A stretch of DNA of 64,000 nucleotides from Proteiniphilum acetatigenes DSM 18083 (GCF_000380985.1 NZ_KB905697.1:248001-312000); one strand, 5' to 3'; counted from the first letter of the stretch, positions 18,777 through 27,432 are shown. A program made the numbers and translations. The notes: generated by a model from the letters alone, not told the origin.

Positions 18777-19772
18777 TCATTTTATGTAAATAGTATTATT
18801 ATTTGCCGTCCATTTCAATCCGGGATTCAATGTTTCCAAAATAGTTAACACCTGCCGGACATCCTCATAAGGTGTATATTTTACAGAAAAACGTCCTCCT
18901 CCGTATTTTCTTACATCATAATAAACCGTAACATTGAAACGGCGTTCCACAGTACGTATAATCTCTTCAAAGGAAGCTTCTTCAAACACAAGGTATCCTT
19001 CTTTCCATCTGGAGACAAGTTCCGCATCGACCTGTAACCTGGATGTTTTTCCCTGACGATGATCATAAACGAACTGCTCGTTGGGACTGATTACTTCTGA
19101 AACTTTCACCTTTCCGTCGACATCCACCCGCACCGATCCTTCCTCCAGGGTGACTGCCGCAGTACCTGAGTCTACATATGATCTTACATTGAATGTCGTT
19201 CCCAGTGCTTCTACCTGCATATATTGGGTTTTCACGATAAAAGGCCGCCCGGGATCTTTCTCAACCCGGAAAGTTGCCTCGCCGCTCAGGAATAAACGTC
19301 GGATCGATCCCGAAAGGTCATCGGAATACAGTAACATGGAACCTGCATTCAGCCACACCTCAGAACCATCAGGTAAAAGAATTTGCTTCATTTCCCCATC
19401 AGGTACAACATGCTCTGCTATTTCCATTTTTGGGGCGGATGAGCCAGACTGATCATGCATGACCCAATAGGTAAGCAACCCGCCTATAAGAGGCAAAAGC
19501 AAAATAGAAGCAATGCGAAGCAGCCTTTGGGATAAGGGTAATTTTACCGTTTTCTTATTCTTACCTATCCTTTTATTTATTTCGTCTAAAGCCAATAGGG
19601 TGTGAGAATCGGTTTCAGCCTCTTCCCGCTCCCACAATTCATTCAGGACCTCGTTCTTTACTACGCTGTCGTCTTTACGTATAAACCATTGTTGAAATTT
19701 AAGAACAGATTCTTTAGGAAAATCATTCTCAAAAAAACGGGTTATCAATATGCGGATATGGTGTTTATCCAT
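18777..19772 (-). CDS. FecR-family anti-sigma factor
   Basis: The 331-residue protein has a helical cytoplasmic N-terminus for sigma binding. One transmembrane segment follows at about residues 85-107 (IASILLLPLIGGLLTYWVM). The periplasmic FecR domain reads EMKQILLPDGSEVWLNAGS near residues 128-146 and RPFIVKTQYMQVEALGTTFNV. A C-terminal STN-like DUF4974 domain ends the protein. It holds the ECF sigma factor inactive until the SusC STN domain signals that ligand is present. The gene lies between the sigma gene (gap 122 bases) and SusC (gap 172 bases), all on the same strand. Confidence 0.92.
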   Translation of the reverse strand: MDKHHIRILITRFFENDFPKESVLKFQQWFIRKDDSVVKNEVLNELWEREEAETDSHTLLALDEINKRIGKNKKTVKLPLSQRLLRIASILLLPLIGGLLTYWVMHDQSGSSAPKMEIAEHVVPDGEMKQILLPDGSEVWLNAGSMLLYSDDLSGSIRRLFLSGEATFRVEKDPGRPFIVKTQYMQVEALGTTFNVRSYVDSGTAAVTLEEGSVRVDVDGKVKVSEVISPNEQFVYDHRQGKTSRLQVDAELVSRWKEGYLVFEEASFEEIIRTVERRFNVTVYYDVRKYGGGRFSVKYTPYEDVRQVLTILETLNPGLKWTANNNTIYIK

Positions 19773-19803
19773 TGTATATACTATTATATTCTTTATACCG
19801 ACT

Positions 19804-19822
19804 ATTGAAAGATCATTTCAAT
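19804..19822. promoter_or_regulatory. Inverted repeat in the sigma/FecR gap
   Basis: ATTGAAA, spacer GATCA, TTTCAAT form a perfect 7-bp inverted repeat about 30 bases upstream of the FecR start codon. It may be an operator or an mRNA hairpin. Confidence 0.35.
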
Positions 19823-19894
19823 CATGCCGGATTCATTCTCTATATTAAGGTAGACAGGAAAATCGGGAAGTACGCACAGGCCAATGTACATTTT

Positions 19895-20446
19895 TTAAAA
19901 AAATAAAAAAGAAACATGTTGAAGCGCTTTTCTCAAATCGCTCAACCCATTGGAAATATGGTTCTCTACCGTTCGTTTATTGATATTAAGACGGGAGGCA
20001 ATTTCATCACTTGAAAAGCCTTCTTTTCGGCTCATCTTAAATACTCGCTGACGCTGTTCCGGCATTTGTGAAATCACCAGATCGATTAATAGAGAAAGGT
20101 CTTTGGCAAACATATCCTGTTCCGGCTCATACGTCTCGGGCCGATCCAACTGGCTGAGGGTATATTTTTCCTTTACAAGATTATGTTCGTAGTGATTATA
20201 GATCATATGCCTTGCCATGGTAAATAAATATGCTTTAAACGATTTGACTTCTTTCATCATTTCACGGTTCATCCACACTTTATAGAATATCTCCTGCGTC
20301 ATATCATACGCGTCCTCTTCATTTTTTATAAAACCACATAAAAAATGATAAATCTTAGGGTGATATGCAAGAAATAATAATTCGTACGACCGATGGTCTC
20401 CCTCAGAAAGATTTGTCAGGCATTCTATTTCAAGTTGTTTATCCAT
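19895..20446 (-). CDS. ECF RNA polymerase sigma factor (PUL type)
   Basis: The 183-residue protein has sigma region 2 (about residues 24-90: YHFLCGFIKNEEDAYDMTQE and MARHMIYNHY). It also has region 4 (about residues 130-178), with the helix-turn-helix FSSDEIASRLNINKRTVENH. It lacks regions 1 and 3, as expected for group IV sigma factors. It should direct RNA polymerase to the SusC promoter of PUL 1 when released by FecR. It is the first gene of the minus-strand run, divergent from the GH2 gene. Confidence 0.93.
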   Translation of the reverse strand: MDKQLEIECLTNLSEGDHRSYELLFLAYHPKIYHFLCGFIKNEEDAYDMTQEIFYKVWMNREMMKEVKSFKAYLFTMARHMIYNHYEHNLVKEKYTLSQLDRPETYEPEQDMFAKDLSLLIDLVISQMPEQRQRVFKMSRKEGFSSDEIASRLNINKRTVENHISNGLSDLRKALQHVSFLFF

Positions 20447-20642
20447 GTAAAAATACTCACATGCAAAAAGAGAGTTCCCCTAGGGGATAGATCTCATAGA
20501 TTATTATCAGGATATCAAAACAGGACTATTTCGTTAAACGAGTGCAAAGCCAAACTTCAGTGAACGTTTTCGATAAGCAAGAGCAGAAACAAAAGTTTGC
20601 CTGGATTATGCCATTGCGAGAAAACGACTAATTTTAATGAAC

Positions 20643-20668
20643 ATATTTTTGCAAAGATGCAAAAATAT
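20643..20668. promoter_or_regulatory. 11-bp perfect inverted repeat containing opposed -7 boxes
   Basis: ATATTTTTGCA, spacer AAGA, TGCAAAAATAT. The left arm contains TATTTTTG on the plus strand (20644-20651). The right arm contains the same octamer on the minus strand (20660-20667). The site could be an operator or a face-to-face promoter pair for the GH2 and sigma genes. No -33 TTTG was found for either. Confidence 0.5.
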
Positions 20669-20757
20669 TATGAAAATAAAAAAACGCTTACACCGATTTT
20701 TATTTCAATTCCTTAAAATCACAACTTGGTCATATGGTTTTTTCAAAGAAAATCATG

Positions 20758-20765
20758 TAAATTTG
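20758..20765 (+). promoter_or_regulatory. -7 box of the GH2 gene
   Basis: TAAATTTG matches TAnnTTTG exactly. Transcription would start near 20771, leaving a leader of about 60 bases before the ATG at 20830. Confidence 0.5.
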
Positions 20766-20829
20766 CACTGCAAGGAAAAACAGAAAACAGATATTAAATT
20801 TATTCACCAAAGTATAAAAGTATATACAC

Positions 20830-23800
20830 ATGAAGTCATTTTCTTATGTTATTTTTTTAACAATGTTGATGCATATTGCATTTATCCATGCGCAGGATCA
20901 GGGTTCAGGAAGAGTTCAGGCACAGGATAAGGCTCCTGATTGGGAAAATCCGGAAATTTTTGCAGTAAATACCGAAAAAACAAGGGCTACTGCTATTCCT
21001 TATGCTGACGAACAGACTGCCATCGCCGATGAGTATGAACGTTCGCCTTATTATCAGTCTCTCGACGGAATCTGGAAATTTCATTGGGTGCCGAAAGTTG
21101 ATGAAGTTCCCGCAGGATTTTTCAATGAAAACTACGATGACAGCGCCTGGGGCAAAATGCCCGTACCCGGAAACTGGGAATTCAATGGCTACGGTATTCC
21201 TATGTATGTGAATATCGGCTTCGGATTTCCGGCCAATCCTCCTCATATCGACCGGAATGATTCTCCGGTGGGCGCTTACCGGCAGACATTCACCATTCCC
21301 AAAACATGGAATGGCAGAAGGGTATTCCTTCATTTTGAAGGGGGGACTAATTTCATGTATGTTTTTGTGAACGGACAACAGGTCGGTATCAATAAAAATG
21401 CCAAAAGTCCGGCGGAGTTCGACATTACTCCCTATATTCGCCCGGGAAAGAACCTGTTGGCGTGCCAGGTACATAAATTCAGTGACGGTTCTTATCTGGA
21501 AGACCAGGATATGTGGCGCCTGGGAGGCATCAACCGCAGCGTTTACCTGTATAGTACGGCTGACACCCGCATACAGGATTTCTTTGCCCATCCCGATCTG
21601 GACGACTCCTACAGGCATGGACAGTTCAGTATAGAAGTAGGGCTGAAAAACTATACCGATCAGGCTCAAAATCGCAAACTGGAAGTTTCCATCCTGGATA
21701 AAAACGGAAAAAATGTTTTCCGACAGACAAAAGATGCAACCATAGGTGCTTCTCTTTCCGAGGAGATCAGCCTCGCAGGAAGGATATCCAATCCGGCCAA
21801 ATGGACGGCAGAAACACCGAACCTCTATACCCTTCTGCTAACCCTTAAAGACGAAAGAGGCAACCTGATTGAAGCAACCTCTTCCAAAATCGGATTCCGC
21901 AGAGTGGAAATTAAAGACGGACAACTCCTGGTGAACGGACAAAAAGTATTCCTGAAGGGTGTCAACCTGCATGAATTCAATACCAATAAAGGACAGGTAG
22001 TGGATAAAGAGATCATGATGCGAAACCTGCAATTAATGAAAGAGCTGAATATCAACGCTGTCCGCACTTCCCATTATCCTCAACAACCTTTATGGTACAA
22101 ACTCTGTGACGAATACGGCATATATCTGGTAGATGAGACCAACCTGGAGTCGCACGGACTAGGTTACGGACCTGCCAATGTTTCCAACTTTCCGGAATGG
22201 CACGGACAGCATATGGATCGCGTCACCCGCTTAGTGGAAAGAGATAAGAATCATCCTTCGGTTATTATATGGTCATTAGGGAACGAAGCCAGTAACGGAA
22301 AAGCTTTCTTCGACATGTATGACTGGGCTAAGCAACGCGATCCGAGCCGCCCGGTGCAGTATGAGCAGGCCGGACGTAATAGGAATACCGACATCATCTG
22401 TCCCATGTATCCCTCCTGGGAAAGTATGAAACGGGATGCAGCGCAGGATCTCGGAAGACCGTACATCATGTGCGAATATGCACATGCTATGGGTAACAGT
22501 ATGGGCAATATGCAGGAATATTGGGATCTGATGCGCAGCAGCAAAAATATGCAGGGCGGATTTATCTGGGAGTGGTACAACCACGGATATCCGACCCATG
22601 ATGAACAGGGACGCTTTTACTGGGCATACGGAGGTGATCTGAAAGGCTACAACAAAATGAACGACGGGAATTTCTGTATGGACGGACTTGTTACTCCTGA
22701 CCAGAATTATATGCCCCATACTCATATAGTGAAGAAGGTTTATCAAAACATTCTTTTTGCGGCAAGAGACCTGGACAAAGGCCTTATCACAGTAATCAAT
22801 GATTTTAAATTTATCAATCTGACCAACGATACGTTCGGTTATAAGTGGGTGTTACTGAAAAACGGTGAAAAAGTTGCGGAAGGGGATTTCAACGTGGAAG
22901 TCCCGGCGAACTCCAGCAAGGATGTCCAATTGAAACTCCCTTCACTGCAATCTGAAAAGGGTACAGAGTATTTCCTCCAACTGTTCGCTTATGACAAAAA
23001 AGGAAATGAATTTATTAAACCCGGTTTTGAAGTGGCCAAAGAAGAATTTGCTTTCGAAGCCAATAACTATTTTGTTTCCGGTGAACATACGGGAGCTCTT
23101 AATGTATCCCGGAAAGATGAAAACGTAACCGTAACATCGGGCAACAAAGAGTACGTCTTTTCGGTAAGAGATGGCAGGTCATTGATCAGTGCAAAAGTAA
23201 ACGGGAAAAATATCTTTAAGGAACTGCCCCGCCTGAATTTCTGGAGGGCTCCGATCGACAATGACTTCGGTTCGGGAGAGCAATACAATCTTCGTCTCTG
23301 GGACGCAGCAAGTCATAATGTGATTTACAGTTACCGCGATATGAAAGAAAACAACAACGGCGTATCATTTATGTACCGGGCCAAACTCAGAGGGATAGAA
23401 GCCTTGGTGGATATTACTTACACTGTCAATAACGACGGAAGCCTTACCACTGACCTCCATTATCAGGCACAGAGCAACGAGCTTCCGGAGATGATGCGTT
23501 TCGGTATGCTGATGGTCCTGCCGGAAGAATACAATCAATTCCGCTGGTATGGGCGCGGGCCGTGGGAGAATTACGTCGACCGCAATACAGATACATTTAT
23601 GGGTATCTGGGAAGGTCTTGTAAAGGACCAGGCCTATACCTATTACCGTCCACAGGAAACCGGGAATAAAACCGATGTCCGCTGGCTGACACTCCAGAAT
23701 GAAGCAGGTAAAGGCATAAGGGTGGACGGACCTCAACCGTTGTCGGTAAGTGCGACCAACTACCGTCCGGAAGACCTTGATCCGGGAATGACCAAGAAAC

Positions 23801-23970
23801 AACAACACTGGTCGGATGTACTTCCCCGTAAAGAGACTGTTCTCTGTGTCGATCTGTTCCAGCGCGGCGTAGCCGGACTAAATTCATGGGGAGCTAAACC
23901 GCTGAACGAGTACAGGTTCTCAGACAAAGAATACAGATACAGTTATACTATTAGCCTGGATAACTTGTAA
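20830..23970 (+). CDS. Exported GH2 beta-galactosidase (LacZ-like)
   Basis: The 1046-residue protein has a signal peptide ending near IHAQ. It then shows the LacZ domain order: sugar-binding jelly roll, immunoglobulin-like domain, TIM barrel, second immunoglobulin-like domain and a C-terminal beta-sandwich (Bgal_small_N). The catalytic acid/base is Glu486 (SLGNEASNG) and the nucleophile is Glu549 (MCEYAHAMGNS). Both sit in intact family motifs. It should release terminal beta-linked galactose from oligosaccharides in the periplasm. The gene is divergent from the ECF sigma gene and is followed after 10 bases by the amidotransferase-like gene, so it is probably part of PUL 1. Other GH2 activities such as beta-glucuronidase are less likely given the full five-domain LacZ length. 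Confidence 0.9.
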   Translation: MKSFSYVIFLTMLMHIAFIHAQDQGSGRVQAQDKAPDWENPEIFAVNTEKTRATAIPYADEQTAIADEYERSPYYQSLDGIWKFHWVPKVDEVPAGFFNENYDDSAWGKMPVPGNWEFNGYGIPMYVNIGFGFPANPPHIDRNDSPVGAYRQTFTIPKTWNGRRVFLHFEGGTNFMYVFVNGQQVGINKNAKSPAEFDITPYIRPGKNLLACQVHKFSDGSYLEDQDMWRLGGINRSVYLYSTADTRIQDFFAHPDLDDSYRHGQFSIEVGLKNYTDQAQNRKLEVSILDKNGKNVFRQTKDATIGASLSEEISLAGRISNPAKWTAETPNLYTLLLTLKDERGNLIEATSSKIGFRRVEIKDGQLLVNGQKVFLKGVNLHEFNTNKGQVVDKEIMMRNLQLMKELNINAVRTSHYPQQPLWYKLCDEYGIYLVDETNLESHGLGYGPANVSNFPEWHGQHMDRVTRLVERDKNHPSVIIWSLGNEASNGKAFFDMYDWAKQRDPSRPVQYEQAGRNRNTDIICPMYPSWESMKRDAAQDLGRPYIMCEYAHAMGNSMGNMQEYWDLMRSSKNMQGGFIWEWYNHGYPTHDEQGRFYWAYGGDLKGYNKMNDGNFCMDGLVTPDQNYMPHTHIVKKVYQNILFAARDLDKGLITVINDFKFINLTNDTFGYKWVLLKNGEKVAEGDFNVEVPANSSKDVQLKLPSLQSEKGTEYFLQLFAYDKKGNEFIKPGFEVAKEEFAFEANNYFVSGEHTGALNVSRKDENVTVTSGNKEYVFSVRDGRSLISAKVNGKNIFKELPRLNFWRAPIDNDFGSGEQYNLRLWDAASHNVIYSYRDMKENNNGVSFMYRAKLRGIEALVDITYTVNNDGSLTTDLHYQAQSNELPEMMRFGMLMVLPEEYNQFRWYGRGPWENYVDRNTDTFMGIWEGLVKDQAYTYYRPQETGNKTDVRWLTLQNEAGKGIRVDGPQPLSVSATNYRPEDLDPGMTKKQQHWSDVLPRKETVLCVDLFQRGVAGLNSWGAKPLNEYRFSDKEYRYSYTISLDNL

Positions 23971-23980
23971 AGTCTTGAGT

Positions 23981-24748
23981 ATGAAAAGAAGAATTCTATT
24001 ATCCATTGTACTGATATTTACGCTTATATCTGCTTATGCCCAGAAAAAGCCTATTATCGGTGTATCCTCAGTCGCAAGCGAAAGCTCCACATCTGCTCCA
24101 CTTACCTATATCAACTCGATTAAAAGAGCAGGGGGTGTTCCTCTTGTTATCCCTATGACCTCCGATAAGGAGGAGCTTACGCGTGTTCTGGAAGTAATCG
24201 ATGGTCTTGTTATGACCGGAGGAGAAGATATTGACCCGCTAAAATGGTTTAACGAAGAGCCTGTACGTGCCATGGGCGGTATTGCCCCGAAAAGAGACGA
24301 GTTCGATATAACTCTTATCAGAATGGCCGTAGAAAAGGGATTACCTGTATTGGGAATCTGTCGTGGAGAACAAGCTATGAATGTTGCCTTTGGCGGGACA
24401 CTTTATCAGGACATCCCATCCCAGGTCGAAGGTACATTTGTGAAGCACTCTCAAAATGCTCCAAGCAGCTACGGAACGCATACTATCGATATTGATAAGA
24501 ACTCAAAACTCTATAAAATACTCGGCAGAGAGTCGGTAGTAGTTAACTCTTTTCACCATCAGGCGGTAAAAGATATTGCCAAAGGGTTTAAGATCAGTGC
24601 AAGAGCAAAAGACGGAGTGGTAGAGGCTATTGAAAAAGAGGGAGACCAATTCGTTGTAGGAGTACAATTCCACCCCGAAGGATTTGTATCCAAAGGAGAC
24701 GACACATTCCTGCCGCTCTTCAGGGCACTCACAGAAGCATCAAAATAA
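23981..24748 (+). CDS. Exported peptidase C26 / gamma-glutamyl hydrolase-like protein
   Basis: The protein has a signal peptide (RILLSIVLIFTLISAYAQ) and a class-I glutamine-amidotransferase fold. The nucleophile elbow LGICRGEQ contains Cys127, and the histidine lies in VQFHPEG. It is closest to the PuuD/gamma-glutamyl-GABA-hydrolase branch of peptidase family C26, which cleaves gamma-glutamyl amide bonds. Export to the periplasm is unusual compared with the cytosolic PuuD of Escherichia coli but common in Bacteroidetes. An in-frame TTG at 23975 exists, but the ATG at 23981 gives the better signal peptide. It is co-transcribed with the GH2 gene; the functional link is unclear. Confidence 0.8.
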   Translation: MKRRILLSIVLIFTLISAYAQKKPIIGVSSVASESSTSAPLTYINSIKRAGGVPLVIPMTSDKEELTRVLEVIDGLVMTGGEDIDPLKWFNEEPVRAMGGIAPKRDEFDITLIRMAVEKGLPVLGICRGEQAMNVAFGGTLYQDIPSQVEGTFVKHSQNAPSSYGTHTIDIDKNSKLYKILGRESVVVNSFHHQAVKDIAKGFKISARAKDGVVEAIEKEGDQFVVGVQFHPEGFVSKGDDTFLPLFRALTEASK

Positions 24749-24768
24749 AGAAGACATTCAAACTTTGA

Positions 24769-24804
24769 ACTCTCTTACGACACTGTTCTCGTAAGGGAGT
24801 TTTT
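24769..24804 (+). terminator. Rho-independent terminator after the GH2/C26 operon
   Basis: ACTCTCTTACGA (24769-24780) pairs with TCGTAAGGGAGT (24789-24800), a 12-bp stem with one G-T wobble and an 8-base loop. A run of T follows. Confidence 0.85.
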
Positions 24805-24877
24805 AGTTAAGTAGATACCCAGAGCCCAGAGCAAAAACAAAATCGTAATAACCGGGCAATGTAATATTATTCTAATT

Positions 24878-25294
24878 TTATAAATTTTCCAAAATAAGTA
24901 CCGGGTCAATATTGAATTCCGAGTACAATTTCTTAGCCATTATCTTTGGAACAGACCGCTTTCCTTTCATAATTTGGCTGAATGTTGATTCTTTGACATC
25001 CAACAGTTCTGCCGCTTGACGTTGTTTTAATTGCCTCTTGTCGAGTTCATTTTCGATTGAGATAATCAAAGGAGATTTAAACTTCAAATTCTTCGCGGGA
25101 AAATGTAACCTTTCATACGCATATACTATTTTGCCTATACGGTCTAATTCTTTGATATATTCATTATCAGCATCCTGCACTTCCAGGGCTCCGGTTTCCG
25201 TAGCTTTCTGCAATATATCTTCATAATATGCTTTTATCTCTTTGAATTGAGATAAATCCTTTATTTCTTTCAGATCTAAATATTTCATTTTCAT
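24878..25294 (-). CDS. higA: HigA-like antitoxin with helix-turn-helix
   Basis: The 138-residue protein has a Cro/C1-type helix-turn-helix near residues 91-130 (LKQRQAAELLDVKESTFSQI). The N-terminus is longer and charged and probably wraps the toxin. Its gene follows the HigB-like toxin gene after 15 bases, the inverted toxin-first order typical of higBA. It should neutralise the toxin and repress the shared promoter. An ATG two codons further in (25288) is an alternative start. Confidence 0.8.
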   Translation of the reverse strand: MKMKYLDLKEIKDLSQFKEIKAYYEDILQKATETGALEVQDADNEYIKELDRIGKIVYAYERLHFPAKNLKFKSPLIISIENELDKRQLKQRQAAELLDVKESTFSQIMKGKRSVPKIMAKKLYSEFNIDPVLILENL

Positions 25295-25309
25295 AACTCA
25301 TCTCCTTTT

Positions 25310-25603
25310 TTAAACAGATTCTGCATTAATTTTATCATACTCAGCATGAGTACCTATAAAACGGACAATTAATTGACCTGCTACGAAAACAACAACCACG
25401 ATCAACCGGTATTTATTACCCCGAATATTGAATACATATCGTCCGTTTTTCACATAATCGGCAGAAGGAAAGTCCATCTTTAAGTCGGTATGCGATTTCC
25501 ATTCAGCATCTTCCACTTTATTAATCCAGTTTTGGACTGCTTTCCGACAATCGGCATGCTTCTCTACAAATTCATCGAGTATTTGACTCTCAATTATAAT
25601 CAT
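25310..25603 (-). CDS. higB: HigB-like mRNA interferase toxin
   Basis: The 97-residue protein matches the HigB branch of the RelE superfamily. It has an AVQNWINKVEDAEWKS helix region, then YVFNIRGNKYRLIVVVVFVAGQ and the C-terminal VRFIGTHAEYDKI segment. These toxins cleave mRNA on the ribosome. The gene precedes higA and has its own promoter with two palindromes upstream. It is intact, so the pair is probably active. Confidence 0.85.
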   Translation of the reverse strand: MIIIESQILDEFVEKHADCRKAVQNWINKVEDAEWKSHTDLKMDFPSADYVKNGRYVFNIRGNKYRLIVVVVFVAGQLIVRFIGTHAEYDKINAESV

Positions 25604-25625
25604 TATCTTCTACTGATCTTCTGGT

Positions 25626-25669
25626 CATATATGCAAATATATGGAAAACTTTACATTTTGCAAAGTTTT
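25626..25669 (-). promoter_or_regulatory. higBA promoter with two palindromic operators
   Basis: On the minus strand, TTTG (25661-25664) and TATATTTG (25634-25641) are 19 bases apart, an ideal Bacteroidetes promoter. CATATAT-GCAA-ATATATG (25626-25643) covers the -7 box. AAAACTTT (25645-25652) and AAAGTTTT (25662-25669) form a second inverted repeat over the -33 box. This is the layout expected for repression by the HigBA complex. Confidence 0.7.
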
Positions 25670-25712
25670 CGCATGATTATTTTGAGGAATTATGATTATT
25701 AAGTAATTTAGA

Positions 25713-25739
25713 GCCTCACCTATCTGCGAGGCATTTTTT
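25713..25739 (+). terminator. Small hairpin followed by T-run
   Basis: GCCTC (25713-25717) and GAGGC (25728-25732) form a 5-bp stem with a 10-base loop, followed by A and six T on the plus strand. It lies between higB and the HAD gene. No plus-strand gene precedes it, so its role is unclear. Confidence 0.4.
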
Positions 25740-25809
25740 ATAATATAGACAACTAGTCGTTTGTATAGTTTAGTATCTTGATTAATTTCGATAGGATAGA
25801 TACTCGATC

Positions 25810-26586
25810 TTACACCAACCCAAAATGTTGTAATGCCTTTAGTACACCATCATCATCGACAGTGTCGGTCACATAATCTGCCGCCTGTTTGATCTCTTCC
25901 TTTGCATTTCCCATTGCCACGCCTATACCCGCATGACGAAGCATTTCAATATCGTTTCCTCCATCACCGAAAGCCATCGTCTCTTCCAGGGAGAATCCAT
26001 AATAATTACAGAATTGGTCTATTCCGACACCTTTATCCACCCCTTTAGCTATGACATCGGCAAAAGTCGGATACCATCGCATAGCTGAACAGTTCGGCAA
26101 CAGACTCATCACTTCCTCTTCCTGAGAATCTTTGAAAAACGCCGTTAATTGGAATAATTCCTTGTCCCGGTAATAATCAAGATCATTTATCTGAGGCATT
26201 TCCTGTTTCAACAGGCTCATCAGAAATTTCACATCTTCATCGATATAATTAAAAGAAAGACGGAGTTCTTCTACAAAGAGGCAGGGAAGTTCCCTTTTCT
26301 GTTGTAAATAATCGATAAAGCTATTGACATCTGCCTGGTCGATACTTTTTTTAAATATAACATTATCGTTACCTTGCAGACAGTAACATCCATTCATCGT
26401 GATATATCCGTCGAACTCCATATTGTCCAGATTATTGATCACTGAAAAGTGCCTGCCGGTGGCGATAAATACTTTAATCCCCTTATTCCTGATCATCTCG
26501 ATCGATTTCCGGGCGGAATCGGGTATCCGATGTGTTTTGAAACTGACCAATGTACCGTCAATATCAAAAAATATTGCTTTAACCAT
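25810..26586 (-). CDS. HAD-superfamily hydrolase, Cof type
   Basis: The 258-residue protein begins MVKAIFFDIDGTL, so the catalytic aspartates are Asp8 and Asp10. It also has FIATGR (motif II region) and the C-terminal MAFGDGGNDIEML motif, which binds magnesium. These features and the large C2 cap define the Cof/YbjI branch, cytosolic phosphatases acting on sugar phosphates or cofactors such as pyridoxal phosphate and FMN. The reading frame extends 39 codons further upstream, but the ATG at 26586 gives the conserved N-terminus. The substrate cannot be told from sequence. Confidence 0.88.
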   Translation of the reverse strand: MVKAIFFDIDGTLVSFKTHRIPDSARKSIEMIRNKGIKVFIATGRHFSVINNLDNMEFDGYITMNGCYCLQGNDNVIFKKSIDQADVNSFIDYLQQKRELPCLFVEELRLSFNYIDEDVKFLMSLLKQEMPQINDLDYYRDKELFQLTAFFKDSQEEEVMSLLPNCSAMRWYPTFADVIAKGVDKGVGIDQFCNYYGFSLEETMAFGDGGNDIEMLRHAGIGVAMGNAKEEIKQAADYVTDTVDDDGVLKALQHFGLV

Positions 26587-26604
26587 AAAATGCTTATAAC
26601 CTAA

Positions 26605-26620
26605 CTTTTGCACAAAAGTA
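26605..26620 (-). promoter_or_regulatory. -7 box of the HAD gene inside a palindrome
   Basis: TACTTTTG on the minus strand (26613-26620) matches TAnnTTTG. It overlaps the palindrome CTTTTG-CA-CAAAAG (26605-26618). Transcription would start near 26607, about 20 bases before the ATG. Confidence 0.5.
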
Positions 26621-26671
26621 CAAAATTTATGACAGATAATAGGTGTAAATATCAGAGTAATAATAAATTTA

Positions 26672-26707
26672 GGGCATGAACAGGTAGAATTTACCTTGCT
26701 CATGCCC
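26672..26707 (-). terminator. Hairpin terminator after the PUL 2 genes
   Basis: GGGCATGA (26672-26679) pairs with TCATGCCC (26700-26707). A second inner stem AGGTA/TACCT follows. The hairpin is 35 bases beyond the DUF3823 stop. The T-run on the minus strand is weak, so termination may be partial. Confidence 0.55.
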
Positions 26708-26741
26708 TTTAAGTACTTAATTTATAATCTTCTCTACATCA

Positions 26742-27428
26742 TCAATCCAATTGAATTTTTTCCGAAGGAGAATACAATAATTGGCCTATACCCTCTGTCT
26801 CCACTCCTATTCTTGCATATAAGAACTTTTCAGTATGGGAATCCGGTATAGTAACGGTTAACGTAACCGTTGTACCGAGTGTAACTTCGGATGCCGGTTT
26901 TTCTGCATTCGCAATATTATACCCATTGTCGGTAATTATGGTCTTTCCCAGGAAAAGACGAACCGCCCTCAACTCTCTCTGATTACTTACCCTGTTGACC
27001 GTAAATGTGGCTGTTATCTGTTTGGCATTTCTGGAATAAGCAGCATTACTTATCGTGAAATAAGGGACAACGGGAACATCCACTACAGTATTTCCTTTAA
27101 CTACAACATCTATAGAGTCTGTATTGTTTTCCCACGGAGCCCCGTTCATACGGACTAATTTATAATTCCCATCAAACAACATGGCGGAGAAAGTTCCATC
27201 CTGATCAATATGTACGGGAATTTTCGTGAAATTCTGATAACCATGTTGCCACAACTCTAATTGCAGGGCGTTTGACCTGACACCTATTGATTCGTCGTTA
27301 TAAGTTATTTTCCCGGATAACATGGACTCCGGAGCACTAAAATTATCTTTCTCACAACTAAAAAGCAGCAGAAGGAGAATAGCGCTGATATATGTTGTCA
27401 AAAATATTTTCGTTTTCATCGGTTTCAT
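26742..27428 (-). CDS. DUF3823-type PUL lipoprotein (PUL 2)
   Basis: The predicted 228-residue lipoprotein has a signal ending in LLFSC and two beta-sandwich-like halves. It resembles DUF3823 proteins, which follow susD genes in many Bacteroidetes loci and may be surface glycan-binding proteins. The start at 27428 (MKPMKT) or 27419 (MKTKIF) is preferred over the longer frame because it gives a clean lipoprotein signal. Only 4 bases separate it from the SusD stop. No catalytic residues are recognisable. Confidence 0.7.
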   Translation of the reverse strand: MKPMKTKIFLTTYISAILLLLLFSCEKDNFSAPESMLSGKITYNDESIGVRSNALQLELWQHGYQNFTKIPVHIDQDGTFSAMLFDGNYKLVRMNGAPWENNTDSIDVVVKGNTVVDVPVVPYFTISNAAYSRNAKQITATFTVNRVSNQRELRAVRLFLGKTIITDNGYNIANAEKPASEVTLGTTVTLTVTIPDSHTEKFLYARIGVETEGIGQLLYSPSEKIQLD

Positions 27429-27432
27429 TTTT

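Larger units (their letters stand above)
20447..20829. promoter_or_regulatory. Divergent control region between ECF sigma gene and GH2 gene
   Basis: This 383-base region carries no gene. It holds a perfect 12-bp palindrome TCCCCTAGGGGA at 20476-20487. It also has an 11-bp perfect inverted repeat at 20643-20668 and a GH2 promoter box at 20758-20765. A 97-codon plus-strand frame inside it overlaps the GH2 start and shows no protein-like features. Confidence 0.6.

Noticed and set aside
20637-20930. 97-codon plus-strand open frame before the GH2 gene
   Set aside because: It overlaps the GH2 signal peptide in another frame and contains the promoter and palindrome of that region.
20905-21669. 254-codon minus-strand open frame
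   Set aside because: It lies wholly inside the GH2 gene, which has intact catalytic motifs; the antisense translation has no family resemblance.
26587-26703. Longer N-terminus for the HAD hydrolase
   Set aside because: The conserved family start MVKAIFFDIDGT begins at 26586 and a promoter with palindrome lies in the proposed extension.
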